A stretch of DNA of 64,000 nucleotides from an uncultured Acidobacteriota bacterium (GTDB lineage: Bacteria; Acidobacteriota; UBA6911; CAINFC01), in assembly GCA_903847975.1 (NCBI GenBank), contig CAINFC010000208.1, forward strand, positions 1 to 64,000, given 5' to 3'. The translations under genes and the position numbers were made by a program. Of the stretch, positions 17,587 to 26,783 are shown piece after piece. The notes under the pieces were generated by a model. That model saw only the letters and a list, made by a program, of their open reading frames with translations, made no database searches and was not told the origin of the DNA. Each line of letters starts with the position of its first letter. Within the stretch, counting starts at the first letter, position 1.

Positions 17587-17798
17587 CCGTCAGCATCCCC
17601 TGCCAAGTCTACAAATCCGTGAAGGCACCCGTGGCGCCGCTTGCTCCCAACCGGAGAATAAAACCATGCGGAAAGAATAACCTGAATTGAACCGCCCGCA
17701 AAGGTCGGCCGGCGACTCTCCGCGGATTGACTTCGCTGAGGGGCTGAAGCAAAATCCAGTGCAGGCAGGTAGGATTTTTCATCGATACAGGAGAAGCC

Positions 17799-18095
17799 AT
17801 GCATTATCTTCTTTTTTACGAGTATGTCCCGGATTACCTGGAGCGGAGGATTCCCCTGCGTTCCGCTCACCTGTCTCTGGCCTGGCAGGCGGTGGAACGT
17901 GGAGAACTGCTCCTGGGAGGCGTCATGGAGGGCACCCCGGAAGGAGCCCTGCTCCTGTTTCGGGCAGAGTCCGCGGCGGCGGTGGAGGCTTTCGTAGCGC
18001 AGGATCCCTATGTTCTGCACGGCCTGGTGCGAAGCTGGCGGATCCGCACCTGGAACACGGTGGTCGGGGAAGCCGCGGCCAACCCGGTGCGCTGA
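17799..18095 (+). CDS. YCII-related small protein
   Basis: A 98-residue protein of the YciI/YCII ferredoxin-like fold. The pattern MHYLLFYEYVPDYLERR, then RSAHLSLAWQAVERGELLLGG, then AQDPYVLHGLVRSWRIRTW is typical; the His and Asp of the family active site are at AHL and QDPY. The ATG has a loosely placed ggagaagcc upstream. Its reaction is unknown: family members range from chlorocatechol-like lyases to proteins of no known role. It is monocistronic, divergent from the cyclase gene and followed by a likely terminator. Confidence 0.85.
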   Translation: MHYLLFYEYVPDYLERRIPLRSAHLSLAWQAVERGELLLGGVMEGTPEGALLLFRAESAAAVEAFVAQDPYVLHGLVRSWRIRTWNTVVGEAAANPVR

Positions 18096-18168
18096 CCCGG
18101 ACATCTCGCCCGGCCTTATTTTTCCCGTTCTGGCCTTTCCCGAAAAAAGAGCAGGAACCAGGCAAGAG

Positions 18169-18188
18169 GGGCGCGGCCGCCTTTTTTT
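18169..18188 (+). terminator. Candidate intrinsic terminator after the YCII gene
   Basis: A short GC-only hairpin (GGCG-CGGC-CGCC) is followed at once by seven T residues at 18182-18188, 74 nt after the YCII stop codon. The stem is only four base pairs, so it is a moderate call. Confidence 0.45.
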
Positions 18189-18205
18189 ACGGCGCCATCA
18201 GAAAA

Positions 18206-19207
18206 TCACCGGGATGAGGCCCGGCTGCCGCCCGGGAAAACCGGCTGGGTCCAGGCCAGTTCGCGGTTGGAAGATTCCACCCGGGCGCGCACGTAGCGTT
18301 CCGTCCCCTGCAGGCGGTACGAGGGCGTCAGGCTGAAATCCTGCTTCAGGACCTTTCCTTCGGCCCCAATGAATTGGGTGGTGTAGGCGGTATCTCCCAG
18401 GGGCTCAATGGCCAGGGCATATTCCTGCGGGGTTATGCGAACGTCCTTCAGGACCACGCCGGTACTGGCGTAAAAGTCGCCGCGATCCATGGCCGCGACA
18501 ATGGCCGCGGCGGAAAGCTCCCGGGCGCGCACCATGACCCAGCCTCTGCCAGGGCCGGGCTGCATCGGCAGGAACTCCGCCAGGTACTCATGCGTGTCGT
18601 CGGAAGCGACCCCGAAGATCGACAGGCCGCCCGACAGCACCCGGTCCCATATTTCTTCCATTCCCGGCCGGCCGCCCGCTCCGAAATTGTTGCAGTCCGC
18701 GCCGGCATTGTAAACTTCAAAAAGCCGGTAGTTTTGGAGGGCGCCCAGGGTCCGGTGGTCAAAGGCCCATTTCCAGTTGGGATGGTTGATCTGGGCAATG
18801 CCTCCCGCCTGTCGGATTCCATCGATATGGCTCTGCAGCGTTTCCACCAGGGAGCCTTTCTCCTGCGGCCTGGTTTCGCTCTTCATTCCCAGGCCGCAGA
18901 CGTGGGCCGGCGTCTTTTGAAAGGAATTGGTCACCTCTTCCCCGGGAATCAGGATGAAATCGTCGTTCGGATCGCTGTCCAGATATCGGGTAGCGGTTAG
19001 TTTGTTGTGATCCGTCAGCACCAGGAAATTATAGTTGTGGTCCAGGTACCAGCGGACCACCCGCCTCGGATACTCGTTTCCATCCGAATAGTTGGTATGG
19101 GTGTGGGTATTGCCTTTGTACCATTGCTCTTCCTGGGCCGAAACCGGAGTGCTCCAGAAAAACACGAATCCCAGCACGGCCAGCCAGATCTTTCTCTCGG
19201 TTTGCAT
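18206..19207 (-). CDS. Exported PHP-domain (CehA/McbA-like) metallohydrolase
   Basis: A 333-residue protein with a signal peptide (KIWLAVLGFVFFWSTPVSAQ). The PHP motifs are WYKGNTHTHTNYSDGNEYP, FLVLTDHN, and later GIAQINHPNWKWAFDH and FGVASDDTHEY, which supply the metal-binding His and Asp residues. The family cleaves phosphoesters or carbamate-type bonds; its natural role in the periplasm is unclear. A C-terminal beta domain (AIEPLGDTAYTTQFIGAEG) follows. It converges with the YCII gene and lies divergent from the VOC gene. Confidence 0.85.
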   Translation of the reverse strand: MQTERKIWLAVLGFVFFWSTPVSAQEEQWYKGNTHTHTNYSDGNEYPRRVVRWYLDHNYNFLVLTDHNKLTATRYLDSDPNDDFILIPGEEVTNSFQKTPAHVCGLGMKSETRPQEKGSLVETLQSHIDGIRQAGGIAQINHPNWKWAFDHRTLGALQNYRLFEVYNAGADCNNFGAGGRPGMEEIWDRVLSGGLSIFGVASDDTHEYLAEFLPMQPGPGRGWVMVRARELSAAAIVAAMDRGDFYASTGVVLKDVRITPQEYALAIEPLGDTAYTTQFIGAEGKVLKQDFSLTPSYRLQGTERYVRARVESSNRELAWTQPVFPGGSRASSR

Positions 19208-19356
19208 CGAATCCTCCTTTTTCTTCCCTCGTCAAAATGATTACGGATGCTCTAATTATATCGGAGCCGGCGCATCGCTTGCGGGAACTCACCGTCTCGG
19301 TTACCATACCCGGAAAGCATGTTCAGGAAGTATACGTGAAACAAGAGAGGTACCCT

Positions 19357-20148
19357 ATGAAAGAGCGAGTCTACACACACGGAGAGTTCTGCTGGTACGA
19401 ACTGGGCACGCGGGACATAGCCGCAGCGGTCCGGTTCTACACGGAGCTGATGGACTGGCAGATCCATAAGCACGAAATGGGAGAAGCCGGCACCTACTAT
19501 ATTTTTCAAAAAGAGGGCGGCGAGGTTGCCGCCGGCTATCAGATGAGCGGACCCCAGTTCGAAGGAATACCGCCCTACTGGATGCCCTACCTCTGGGTGG
19601 ATGATGTGGATACCACCGCCGCGCGATGGGTGGAAAAAGGAGGCAAAGTTATTGCTCCGCCCATGGATATTCCCGGTGATATCGGCCGGATGGCCTTCGT
19701 CCAGGATCCGCAGGGGGCGCCCTGCGCCCTGTTCCGGGGCCAAGCGCATACCGGAGCGGTAGATCTGGCCCCCGCGCCGGGTGCCTTTTCCTGGACCGAG
19801 CTGTTGACCGTGGATGCCGCCGCGGCCCGGGACTTCTATTCGGAGCTGATGGGCTGGACCTATGCCGAAGTGCCGATGGGGGCCCAGGGCATTTACACGG
19901 TTTTTCAGTGCCAGGGGAAGCCGGCCGCGGGAATGATGCAGATGCAGGGGCCGCAGTTTCAGGGCGTTCCGCCCCACTGGGCCTCCTATCTTTCGGTGGC
20001 CGACTGCGATGCCAGCGTGCAAAAGGCTCTCGAGCTGGGGGCCAGGGTTCTGGTGCCGCCGCAGGATGTGCCGGGTACGGGACGCTTTTCCGTCCTTCAG
20101 GATCCGACCGAGGCCGTTTTCAGCGTCATCGCCTTCTTCCCCATGTAG
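19357..20148 (+). CDS. Two-domain VOC (glyoxalase/bleomycin-resistance) family protein
   Basis: A 263-residue cytoplasmic protein with two similar VOC modules, about residues 5-125 and 130-263. Each repeats the pattern FxWxEL-FYxELMxW (FCWYELGTRDIAAAVRFY; FSWTELLTVDAAAARDFY), GP-QF-G-PPxW-YL and a closing QDPxGAxxxL block. The order is that of the hydroxylase-like VOC proteins such as 27 kDa antigen CFP30B. No substrate can be named. ATG at 19357 is chosen because it follows gagagg; the frame is open for 40 unconserved codons upstream. Confidence 0.85.
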   Translation: MKERVYTHGEFCWYELGTRDIAAAVRFYTELMDWQIHKHEMGEAGTYYIFQKEGGEVAAGYQMSGPQFEGIPPYWMPYLWVDDVDTTAARWVEKGGKVIAPPMDIPGDIGRMAFVQDPQGAPCALFRGQAHTGAVDLAPAPGAFSWTELLTVDAAAARDFYSELMGWTYAEVPMGAQGIYTVFQCQGKPAAGMMQMQGPQFQGVPPHWASYLSVADCDASVQKALELGARVLVPPQDVPGTGRFSVLQDPTEAVFSVIAFFPM

Positions 20149-20224
20149 GGTGCGCCCTGCGTTCGGTTCCTCCGGATCTTCCCGCCTTCGCCCGAAAAAA
20201 GGAAGGTCAGGAGGAGCCTCGGTT

Positions 20225-21475
20225 TTACCGAGGGGTTCCGGCGAGCGGCGGCCGGCCTGAAACCGGGGCCAGCAGTTGTTCCATGAATTCCGCGCCCTGC
20301 ATGAACCCCAGGGCGCCCGAGCGGGCGCTGCTCTCGTCGTAGCAGGAAACCGGATCGGGCTCCTCCCCCGGCTTCCAGATAGCCACGGGAACGCGGTCGC
20401 GGGTGTGGGCGCCGTGGGCGATCGGGGTCGGGTGGTCGGGCAGCAGCGCCACTGCCGCCTCGATGTGCCGGGCTTCCAGTCCGTCGAGCAGCCTCTGGAT
20501 CAGGCGCCGGTCCAGATCTTCAATGCAGCGGATTTTCAGATCCAGGTTGCGCTCATGGCCGGCTTCATCCGGAGCCTCGACGTGAATGTAGGCAAAATCG
20601 CAGCTGGAAAGAGCATCCAGGGCGGCATCCGCTTTCCCCTCGTAGTTGGTGTCCCAGTTGCCGGTGGCGCCCTCCACCGGAATGACTTTCATGCCCGCAT
20701 AGAGGGCCAGGCCCTTGATCAGGTCCACGGCGGTAATGGCCGCACCGGTGATCCCGAAGCGCTCCTGCAGGGTGCGCATCCGGGGGCGCCTTCCGGGAGC
20801 CCAGGGCCAGAGGGAATTGGCCGGCAGCTTCCCCTGGCGCACGCGCTCCGTGTTGATCGGATGACTGGCCAGAAACTCCTGGGAGCGCAGGACCAACCGG
20901 TTGAGCAACTCGGCCGTAGGCCGGGCCTCCTCGCGAACCGGCTTGACCAGCAAAGGGGCCCAGGGCTCTTCCAGGTGGTCGTGAGGCGGGACGCAGTCCA
21001 GGGCCTCCTCCCCCTCGGGAAGGACCAGCAGATGCCGATAGCTGAGTCCGGGAACCAGCCGGATGCCCTCCTCCCCGAAGTGCCGCTGCAGGTCCCGAAT
21101 CAGCTGCCTCGACTCCTCGCTGCGGATCTGACCGGCGCTATGGCTGATCATGAGGCCATCCCGCAGGGTGACCAGGTTGACCCGCAGGGCCAGATCCCGC
21201 TCCTGCAGGTCCACGCCCAGGCTGGCCGCCTCCAGAACTCCGCGTCCCTCTCCTCCATGGAAAAGCTCGTAGGAGTCGTATCCCAGAACCGAAAGGTTGG
21301 CCACCGCGGATCCGGTGGGACTGTTTTCCGGGATGGTCAGGAAACAACCGTTGCGGCCCGACCGGGCAATCCGGTCCATGGCCGGTTTGCGGGCTGCCAT
21401 GAGCGGAGTTCTCCCGCCCAGAGAGTCGATCGGATAATCCGCCATGCCGTCGCCGACGATCACTACATATTTCAT
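20225..21475 (-). CDS. apgM: Cofactor-independent phosphoglycerate mutase, archaeal type
   Basis: A 416-residue enzyme interconverting 3- and 2-phosphoglycerate in glycolysis. It starts MKYVVIVGDGMADYPIDSLG with the metal Asp, contains NSPTGSAVANLSVLGYD carrying the catalytic Ser, and has HVEAPDEAGHERNL, LLPDHPTPIAHGAHTRDRVP as further metal ligands, all typical of ApgM-type enzymes of the alkaline phosphatase superfamily. It lies 28 nt after serA on the same strand; its substrate, 3-phosphoglycerate, is also the SerA substrate. Confidence 0.93.
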   Translation of the reverse strand: MKYVVIVGDGMADYPIDSLGGRTPLMAARKPAMDRIARSGRNGCFLTIPENSPTGSAVANLSVLGYDSYELFHGGEGRGVLEAASLGVDLQERDLALRVNLVTLRDGLMISHSAGQIRSEESRQLIRDLQRHFGEEGIRLVPGLSYRHLLVLPEGEEALDCVPPHDHLEEPWAPLLVKPVREEARPTAELLNRLVLRSQEFLASHPINTERVRQGKLPANSLWPWAPGRRPRMRTLQERFGITGAAITAVDLIKGLALYAGMKVIPVEGATGNWDTNYEGKADAALDALSSCDFAYIHVEAPDEAGHERNLDLKIRCIEDLDRRLIQRLLDGLEARHIEAAVALLPDHPTPIAHGAHTRDRVPVAIWKPGEEPDPVSCYDESSARSGALGFMQGAEFMEQLLAPVSGRPPLAGTPR

Positions 21476-21503
21476 GTTCGCTCCCGGACGGAACCCGACC
21501 GCC

Positions 21504-22742
21504 CTAATAGAGAATACGCGTGCGAATGGTGCCGGCCACTTTTTCGATGCCCCGCTTGATCCGCAGGGTGGCCGCTTTTTCCGTGGTTTCCATGTCGATC
21601 ACCACGTAGCCGATTCGGGCATTGGTCTGCAGATACTGACCGGCAATATTGACCCTCTGCTCCGAAAAAACCGCATTGATCTCCGAAAGCACCCCCGGCT
21701 GGTTCCGGTGCACGTGCAGCAGGCGGTGCTTGCCCGGATGGGAAGCCAGCGAAACTTCGGGAAAGTTGACCGCGGTCAGGGTCGACCCGTTGTTGCTGTA
21801 TTTGATCAGCTTCTCCGCCACTTCCCGTCCGATATTTTCCTGGGCCTCTTCGGTGCTGCCGCCGATGTGAGGAGTGAGCAGCACGTTGTCCATCCCCCGC
21901 AGGGGGCTCAGAAATTCCTCATCCGCGGTGCGCGGCTCCAGGGGAAAAACGTCGATGGCCGCGCCCCCCAGATGGTTCGACTGCAGGGCCTGAACCAGGG
22001 CGTCCACATCGACCACCGTTCCCCGGGAGGCGTTGATCAGGTGGGCGCCGGGCTTCATCTGAGCCAGCTGCTGCGCCCCGATCATGCGGAAGGTCTGCGG
22101 CGTCTGGGGAACATGGAGGGTGACCACATCCGACATGCCCAGCAGGGCCTCCAGCGAGGGAACCGGCCGGGCGTTGCCCAGGGCCAGCTTCATTTGAATG
22201 TCGTAAAAGACCACCCGCATCCCCATGGACTCGGCCAGCAGCCCCACCTGGGTTCCGATGTGGCCGTAGCCGACAATGCCGAGGCATTTGCCGCGCACCT
22301 CGTTGCAGCCCGCGGCACTCTTGATCCAATGTCCGCGGTGCGCCATGGCGTTGCGATAGGGGATGCCGCGCATCAGCAGGATGATTTCCGCCACGGCCAG
22401 CTCCGCCACGCTGCGGGTGTTCGAGAAAGGGGCATTGAATACCGGGATGCCCCGCTCCTGGGCGGCGTCCGTGTCGACCTGGTCGGTGCCGATGCAGAAG
22501 CAGCCCACTCCGATCAGCCTGGGAGCATGCGCCAGGATCCCGGCGGTCAAACGGGTGGCAGACCGTATCCCCACAAAATGAACGTTGCGGATGGCGGCCA
22601 GCAGCTGGGGTTCAGGAAGCGACTTGGAATGAGCCTCGACGCTGCTGTACCCGTCCTCGCGGAACAGTTCTGCCGCACAGGGATGAATCCCCTCCAGCAG
22701 CAAAATCCGGATCTGGCTTTTATCCAGAGACGTGCCTGCCAT
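21504..22742 (-). CDS. serA: D-3-phosphoglycerate dehydrogenase
   Basis: A 412-residue enzyme of the E. coli SerA type (D-isomer 2-hydroxyacid dehydrogenase plus one ACT domain). It has GIRSATRLTAGIL, the NAD-binding GIVGYGHIGTQVG, the catalytic Arg in LINASRGTVVDVDAL, a Glu, and the His in LLTPHIGGSTEEAQ. The ACT domain (about 338-412, HRNQPGVLSEINAVF) is where serine gives feedback inhibition in the E. coli enzyme. First step of serine synthesis. I start at 22742, the first Met before the conserved region; an upstream 27-codon extension is not family-like. Confidence 0.93.
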   Translation of the reverse strand: MAGTSLDKSQIRILLLEGIHPCAAELFREDGYSSVEAHSKSLPEPQLLAAIRNVHFVGIRSATRLTAGILAHAPRLIGVGCFCIGTDQVDTDAAQERGIPVFNAPFSNTRSVAELAVAEIILLMRGIPYRNAMAHRGHWIKSAAGCNEVRGKCLGIVGYGHIGTQVGLLAESMGMRVVFYDIQMKLALGNARPVPSLEALLGMSDVVTLHVPQTPQTFRMIGAQQLAQMKPGAHLINASRGTVVDVDALVQALQSNHLGGAAIDVFPLEPRTADEEFLSPLRGMDNVLLTPHIGGSTEEAQENIGREVAEKLIKYSNNGSTLTAVNFPEVSLASHPGKHRLLHVHRNQPGVLSEINAVFSEQRVNIAGQYLQTNARIGYVVIDMETTEKAATLRIKRGIEKVAGTIRTRILY

Positions 22743-22857
22743 AAATGCGAATCCCTTTCCCCCCTTCTTTTGCGGATATCTTGGCCCCCGGCTGCCCTCC
22801 GGCAGCCGGAAGTTTAATACCACATTTCCGGGGCGGAGAAAAGAAAGGAATTCCGAT

Positions 22858-24225
22858 TTACAGGTCGCCCCGGGCCATTCCGTATTCCTTCAGCTTGTAC
22901 TGCAGGGTGCGCAGGCTGATTCCCAGCGCTTCCGCGGTCTTGCCCCGGTGCTGCTGGTTGTTTTTCAATGCTTCCAGGATGGTATCTTTTTCCACTTCGG
23001 CCAGCGTTTTAGCCCGGACATCCGGCTCTTCGGCAATCCCCGGGGATCCCGTCCTGGTCCGCAGGGCCAGATCTTCCGGCTGGATGGCTTCTGCCCGGGA
23101 CAGGATCAGGGCTCTTTCCATCATGTTGGCCAGTTCGCGCACGTTTCCCGGCCAGGAATACTCCAGCAGCATTTTGCGGGCCTGCGCGGAAAGGGGCTTG
23201 GTTCCCTTGCCTACCCGGGGAGCCAGCTTCCGGAGAAAATGTTCCGCCAGCGGCAGGATGTCCTGCGGCCGGTTCCGAAGGGCGGGAATCCGGATGGGAA
23301 ACACATTGAGGCGATAGAAAAGGTCTTCCCGGAAGGTTCGCGCCCTCACCTCCTCCTCCAGGTTGCGGTTGGTGGCGGCGATGAGCCGGACGTCGGCTTC
23401 CAGGGTGCGCGTGCCGCCCAGCCGCTCGAACTTCATTTCCTGCAGTACCCGCAGCAGCTTGGACTGCAGAAGCATGGGCATTTCCCCGATTTCATCCAGG
23501 AACAGAGTCCCCCCGGAGGCCAGCTCAAACCGGCCGGCCCGTTGCTGGGCGGCGCCGGTGAAGGCCCCCTTCTCGTGCCCGAACAGCTCGCTTTCCAGCA
23601 GGGTGTCCGGCAGGGCAGCGCAATTGACAGCCACGAACACCTTCTCCGAGCGCGGGCTGCGGTGGTGGATAAGCCGGGCGATCAGCTCCTTGCCCGTACC
23701 GCTGTCCCCCAGAAGCAGCACGGTGCTCTGCCCTCCGGCCACGCTGGCGGCCATCTCCACCACTTCGCGCATCGCCGGGTCGGCCACCACCATATCTTCA
23801 AAGGGAAAGCTGCTTTCCTCCTCCCGCCGGCGGATTTCCTTCTGCTGCAGCAGCTCGCGATGGGACAGGGCTTTGGCGGCCAGGGCGCGCAGCTCGTCCG
23901 GACTGCTCAGGGGCTTGAGCAGATACTGGAATGCACCTCTCTTCACTGCTTCGACCGCCCGCTCGATGGTGCCGAAGGCGGTGATCACAATGCATGGGGT
24001 ATCCGGGCTCACTTCGCGCAGCACCTGCAGAAGCTGCAGCCCGTCCATGCGTGGCATGCGCTCGTCGGTGAGCAGCAGGTCGAAGTGCCGGGTGCGGATC
24101 AGATCGGCCGCTTCCTGCCCGTCGGCGGCCCGCGTGACCTCGAATCCCTCCTCCTCCATGATGGCCCCGAGCAGCTGTCTCATGGCCGGCTCATCGTCGG
24201 CAATCAATACTTTCTTTTTTGCCAT
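22858..24225 (-). CDS. NtrC-family sigma54-dependent response regulator
   Basis: A 455-residue regulator with three parts. The receiver (1-120) has Asp10/Asp11 and phospho-acceptor Asp54 in LLLTDERMP. The AAA+ domain (about 145-380) has Walker A GDSGTGKE, the sigma54-contacting loop GAFTGA, Walker B GGTLFLDEIGEMP and the arginine finger region FREDLFYRLNVF. The C-terminus is a Fis-like HTH (KTAEALGISLRTLQYKL). It should activate sigma54 promoters when phosphorylated by the kinase encoded 20 nt upstream. A matching promoter and candidate enhancer sites lie at 26768-26783 and 26882-26925. Confidence 0.95.
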   Translation of the reverse strand: MAKKKVLIADDEPAMRQLLGAIMEEEGFEVTRAADGQEAADLIRTRHFDLLLTDERMPRMDGLQLLQVLREVSPDTPCIVITAFGTIERAVEAVKRGAFQYLLKPLSSPDELRALAAKALSHRELLQQKEIRRREEESSFPFEDMVVADPAMREVVEMAASVAGGQSTVLLLGDSGTGKELIARLIHHRSPRSEKVFVAVNCAALPDTLLESELFGHEKGAFTGAAQQRAGRFELASGGTLFLDEIGEMPMLLQSKLLRVLQEMKFERLGGTRTLEADVRLIAATNRNLEEEVRARTFREDLFYRLNVFPIRIPALRNRPQDILPLAEHFLRKLAPRVGKGTKPLSAQARKMLLEYSWPGNVRELANMMERALILSRAEAIQPEDLALRTRTGSPGIAEEPDVRAKTLAEVEKDTILEALKNNQQHRGKTAEALGISLRTLQYKLKEYGMARGDL

Positions 24226-24245
24226 TGTTTCCTCGGTTGTCGTTG

Positions 24246-25667
24246 CTATTTTTTGGATTCGGAGGCCCCTCGGGGCAGGTAAATGGTACAGAGCGCTCCG
24301 CCTTGGGGGACGTTCTCGATGGAAATGGTGCCCCCGTGGCGCTGGATGATCTGCTGCGAGATGGCATGCCCCAAACCATTGCCCTGCGCCTTGGTGGTGA
24401 AAAAGGGTTCAAACAGGTGAGCCAGGGCCTCGGCGGAAAATCCCGAGCCCGAATCCTGAACGCGCAGAGTAACGCCGTCTTTCCCCCGCAAAGGCTGCAG
24501 GGAAACTTCGAGATTGCCCCCGGAGGACATGGCATCGCGGGCATTCAGGAACAGATTCCACAGAACCTGTCGGATCTGGTTGGAATCCACCAGGGCCCAT
24601 TCCTGGGGCTGAGCGCTCTGGAAGCCGGATCGGATGCCGGACTTCTCCAGCTCGATGCGGATATCCTCCAGAACCTGCCGCACCAGGGCGACCAGGTCCG
24701 TCTTTTCTTTCCGGGGCTCCGGCAATCGCGCAAAGGAAAGCAGGGAGTGAACCAGGTCTTCCAGACGCCGGGTCTCGCTGACGATGGTATCGGCAAATTC
24801 CCTTTCCTGGCTCGCCGGCTTCATGCGGCCCATCAGCAGCTGGCTCAGACCCTTGATGGCCCCCAGCGGGTTGCGTATCTCGTGGGCCAGCGCGGCGGAA
24901 AGGCGGCCCATATGGGCCCAATGCCGGTGCTGCTCCTGTTCGGACTGCATCTCCAGGAAGCGGCGGGCCGCTACCGGCAGAAAGAAGGAAAAACCGACCA
25001 GCAGAAAGAAAGCCATAACCGAAAAAAGGATCTGCCACCGGGCCTGGATGAGGATAAAATCGGCGATTTCCGTGGGAATAGCCACATCCAGAATGCGGGT
25101 GGAGGATCCCCCCATCCCGAATCCCCGGCCCATGCCGCCCACTCCGGGAATCATGAGCGAGGTGCTCACTAAAAATACTTTCTTCTGGCTGTCTTCCGAG
25201 GAGTAGAGAAAGGATGCGCGGGACGGTGCACTGCCGGCGGGCATCGCAAAAGACTGGTGAGCGGAAGGCCGTCCGACCTGATTTGAGTCGGTGTGGTGGG
25301 TGTAGTTTCCGCCGCGGTCAAAGATCCCCAGAAAAAGAACCTGGCTCTGGTAGCGCTGGTTCACTTCCGAAAGAAGACTCGGCAGGCTTTCCAGGGATCT
25401 TCGCTGCGGACCCTGGAGCTGCGATTCCACGTATCCGGCAACAATCTGCGCCTTGTTGAACAGGTACTCCTGGCGCAGCCGTATATCGAGCGGATAATGG
25501 AAGGAAGAAAGCAGGACGACCAGCAAGCCCACCAGAAAGGATACCAGGGAGAAAATCCAGACAAACAGGGGGAGCGGCTCCCGCGTACGGGTTTGATTTT
25601 TCTCCCCTGCCGTGCCGAAAAGGCGGGCCGGAATCAGCTTTTTATTCTTCAAAGCGCGTAGTTCCAT
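24246..25667 (-). CDS. Membrane sensor histidine kinase, ZraS/AtoS-like
   Basis: A 473-residue kinase. Two membrane helices (about 33-54 and 212-233) flank a 155-residue periplasmic sensor region that carries a Met/Gly-rich stretch, GVGGMGRGFGMGG at about 175-187. The DHp helix holds the phospho-acceptor His262 (LAHEIRNPLGAIKGL). The ATPase has NLFLNARDAM, VQDSGSGFSAEAL, FEPFFTTKAQGNGLGH. The kinase and the NtrC-type regulator form a pair. The Met/Gly-rich stretch resembles ones in the secreted protein encoded just upstream (25813-26691), suggesting they sense or bind the same ligand, perhaps a metal; this is inference. Confidence 0.92.
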   Translation of the reverse strand: MELRALKNKKLIPARLFGTAGEKNQTRTREPLPLFVWIFSLVSFLVGLLVVLLSSFHYPLDIRLRQEYLFNKAQIVAGYVESQLQGPQRRSLESLPSLLSEVNQRYQSQVLFLGIFDRGGNYTHHTDSNQVGRPSAHQSFAMPAGSAPSRASFLYSSEDSQKKVFLVSTSLMIPGVGGMGRGFGMGGSSTRILDVAIPTEIADFILIQARWQILFSVMAFFLLVGFSFFLPVAARRFLEMQSEQEQHRHWAHMGRLSAALAHEIRNPLGAIKGLSQLLMGRMKPASQEREFADTIVSETRRLEDLVHSLLSFARLPEPRKEKTDLVALVRQVLEDIRIELEKSGIRSGFQSAQPQEWALVDSNQIRQVLWNLFLNARDAMSSGGNLEVSLQPLRGKDGVTLRVQDSGSGFSAEALAHLFEPFFTTKAQGNGLGHAISQQIIQRHGGTISIENVPQGGALCTIYLPRGASESKK

Positions 25668-25812
25668 TTTAGTTCTGCTGCCATGTCCGGTGTTTAATGT
25701 ACCATGGAATCGGGAAAGGAGAGGGGAACGAGGAGGTTGGCCGCGATCGGCTCCCGAAAGAAGCCGGAGAGCCGATCAGAGCAAGGGCACAGCGGAAGGG
25801 AAAGAATTTTTT

Positions 25813-26691
25813 CTACCAGACCGGCAGTCCGGTCTTGACGTCGCGGATGACCCAGACGGTATTGCCGATCCCGACCTCAAACACCACCAGGTAGTCGGTG
25901 GAACTGGTGCCGGGAGCGGCCTTTATGGTCACGGCATCGCCGGCCTTGGCCTGAAACTTCTTCTCTTCCAGCAACCGGTAGGGTCCCAGGCGGAAGGCCA
26001 TGGAAGCTGGGGTCACCAGCGCTTTTCCGTTCACCATGGCGACCTTGACGGTTAGAGTCGGGGCTCCCGTTCCATAACCGTAAGCGGTATTCTCAACGGT
26101 TCCTCCATACTCCTTGATGGCCGTCAAATCCACAGCGGGCGTGCCGTTGCAGGATCCCGGCTGTCCCTGGCACGAACCCTGGCGGCGCATTCCGCGACCG
26201 CCGCGCATTCCCATACCATACGCCCCCACCCACAGGGGAACACCGTCCTCATCGCGCAAGGTAATGGCCTGGCCGGTGGTCTTGTTGGTGATCACCTTGG
26301 CGGCCCAAAGATTGCTGTCCCGGAAACCGGGGAAAACAACGGCCACCAGGCTGTCCTGGAGCGAAAGGGTAAATTTTTTCTCGTCCAGATAGCGCAAGGG
26401 ACCCACCTGGATGTTGTAGACCTTTCCGTCTTTATCTTTCAGGCTGATGCTGGAAACCGGACGATCCTGGCTGGTGTTCACAGCCGTCACGGTTCCCGAT
26501 ACCGTGGTGTAAACCGGAGCCGCATGGGGAACCGGAGTCTGGTTTCCACCCCCCCCCAATCCCATCTGACATCCACCCATTCCAGCCGGGTTTCCATACC
26601 CGCCTCGCATCCCCTGGGCAGCGACAGCAAGAACCAGAACTCCACAAAGAGCCAGAACCAATAAGACTGATCGCAGCAATTTAAACTTCAT
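25813..26691 (-). CDS. Secreted Gly/Met-rich protein with a duplicated beta domain
   Basis: A 292-residue protein with a signal peptide ending near AVAAQ. Two copies of one domain lie at about 64-154 and 196-292: each has (V/Y)xGTV, then VGPLRYLDEKKF or LGPYRLLEEKKF, an internal beta run, a (VITNK/VGIGN) turn and a closing GVPLW or GLPVW. Between and before them are Met/Gly/Cys-rich linkers (MGGCQMGLGGGG; YGMGMRGGRGMRRQGSCQG). I do not recognise a family. The ATG follows ggag. It is the first gene before the sensor kinase and regulator on the same strand and sits behind a sigma54 promoter, so it is probably the main product of that system. Confidence 0.7.
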   Translation of the reverse strand: MKFKLLRSVLLVLALCGVLVLAVAAQGMRGGYGNPAGMGGCQMGLGGGGNQTPVPHAAPVYTTVSGTVTAVNTSQDRPVSSISLKDKDGKVYNIQVGPLRYLDEKKFTLSLQDSLVAVVFPGFRDSNLWAAKVITNKTTGQAITLRDEDGVPLWVGAYGMGMRGGRGMRRQGSCQGQPGSCNGTPAVDLTAIKEYGGTVENTAYGYGTGAPTLTVKVAMVNGKALVTPASMAFRLGPYRLLEEKKFQAKAGDAVTIKAAPGTSSTDYLVVFEVGIGNTVWVIRDVKTGLPVW

Positions 26692-26767
26692 GACAACTCC
26701 GTTTTACATTCCATTTCAGGTTTATTCAGGTTTACTCTCAAAGGTTCAAATATTTCGTAAAATTGTT

Positions 26768-26783
26768 TGCATTCCATGTGCCA
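26768..26783 (-). promoter_or_regulatory. sigma54 (-24/-12) promoter
   Basis: On the minus strand the sequence reads TGGCACATGGAATGCA: a -24 TGGCAC and a -12 TGC, with GG and GC exactly 10 nt apart, as sigma54 requires. The predicted start is near 26757, about 66 nt before the ATG of the secreted-protein gene. A sigma54 activator is encoded two genes downstream. Confidence 0.75.
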
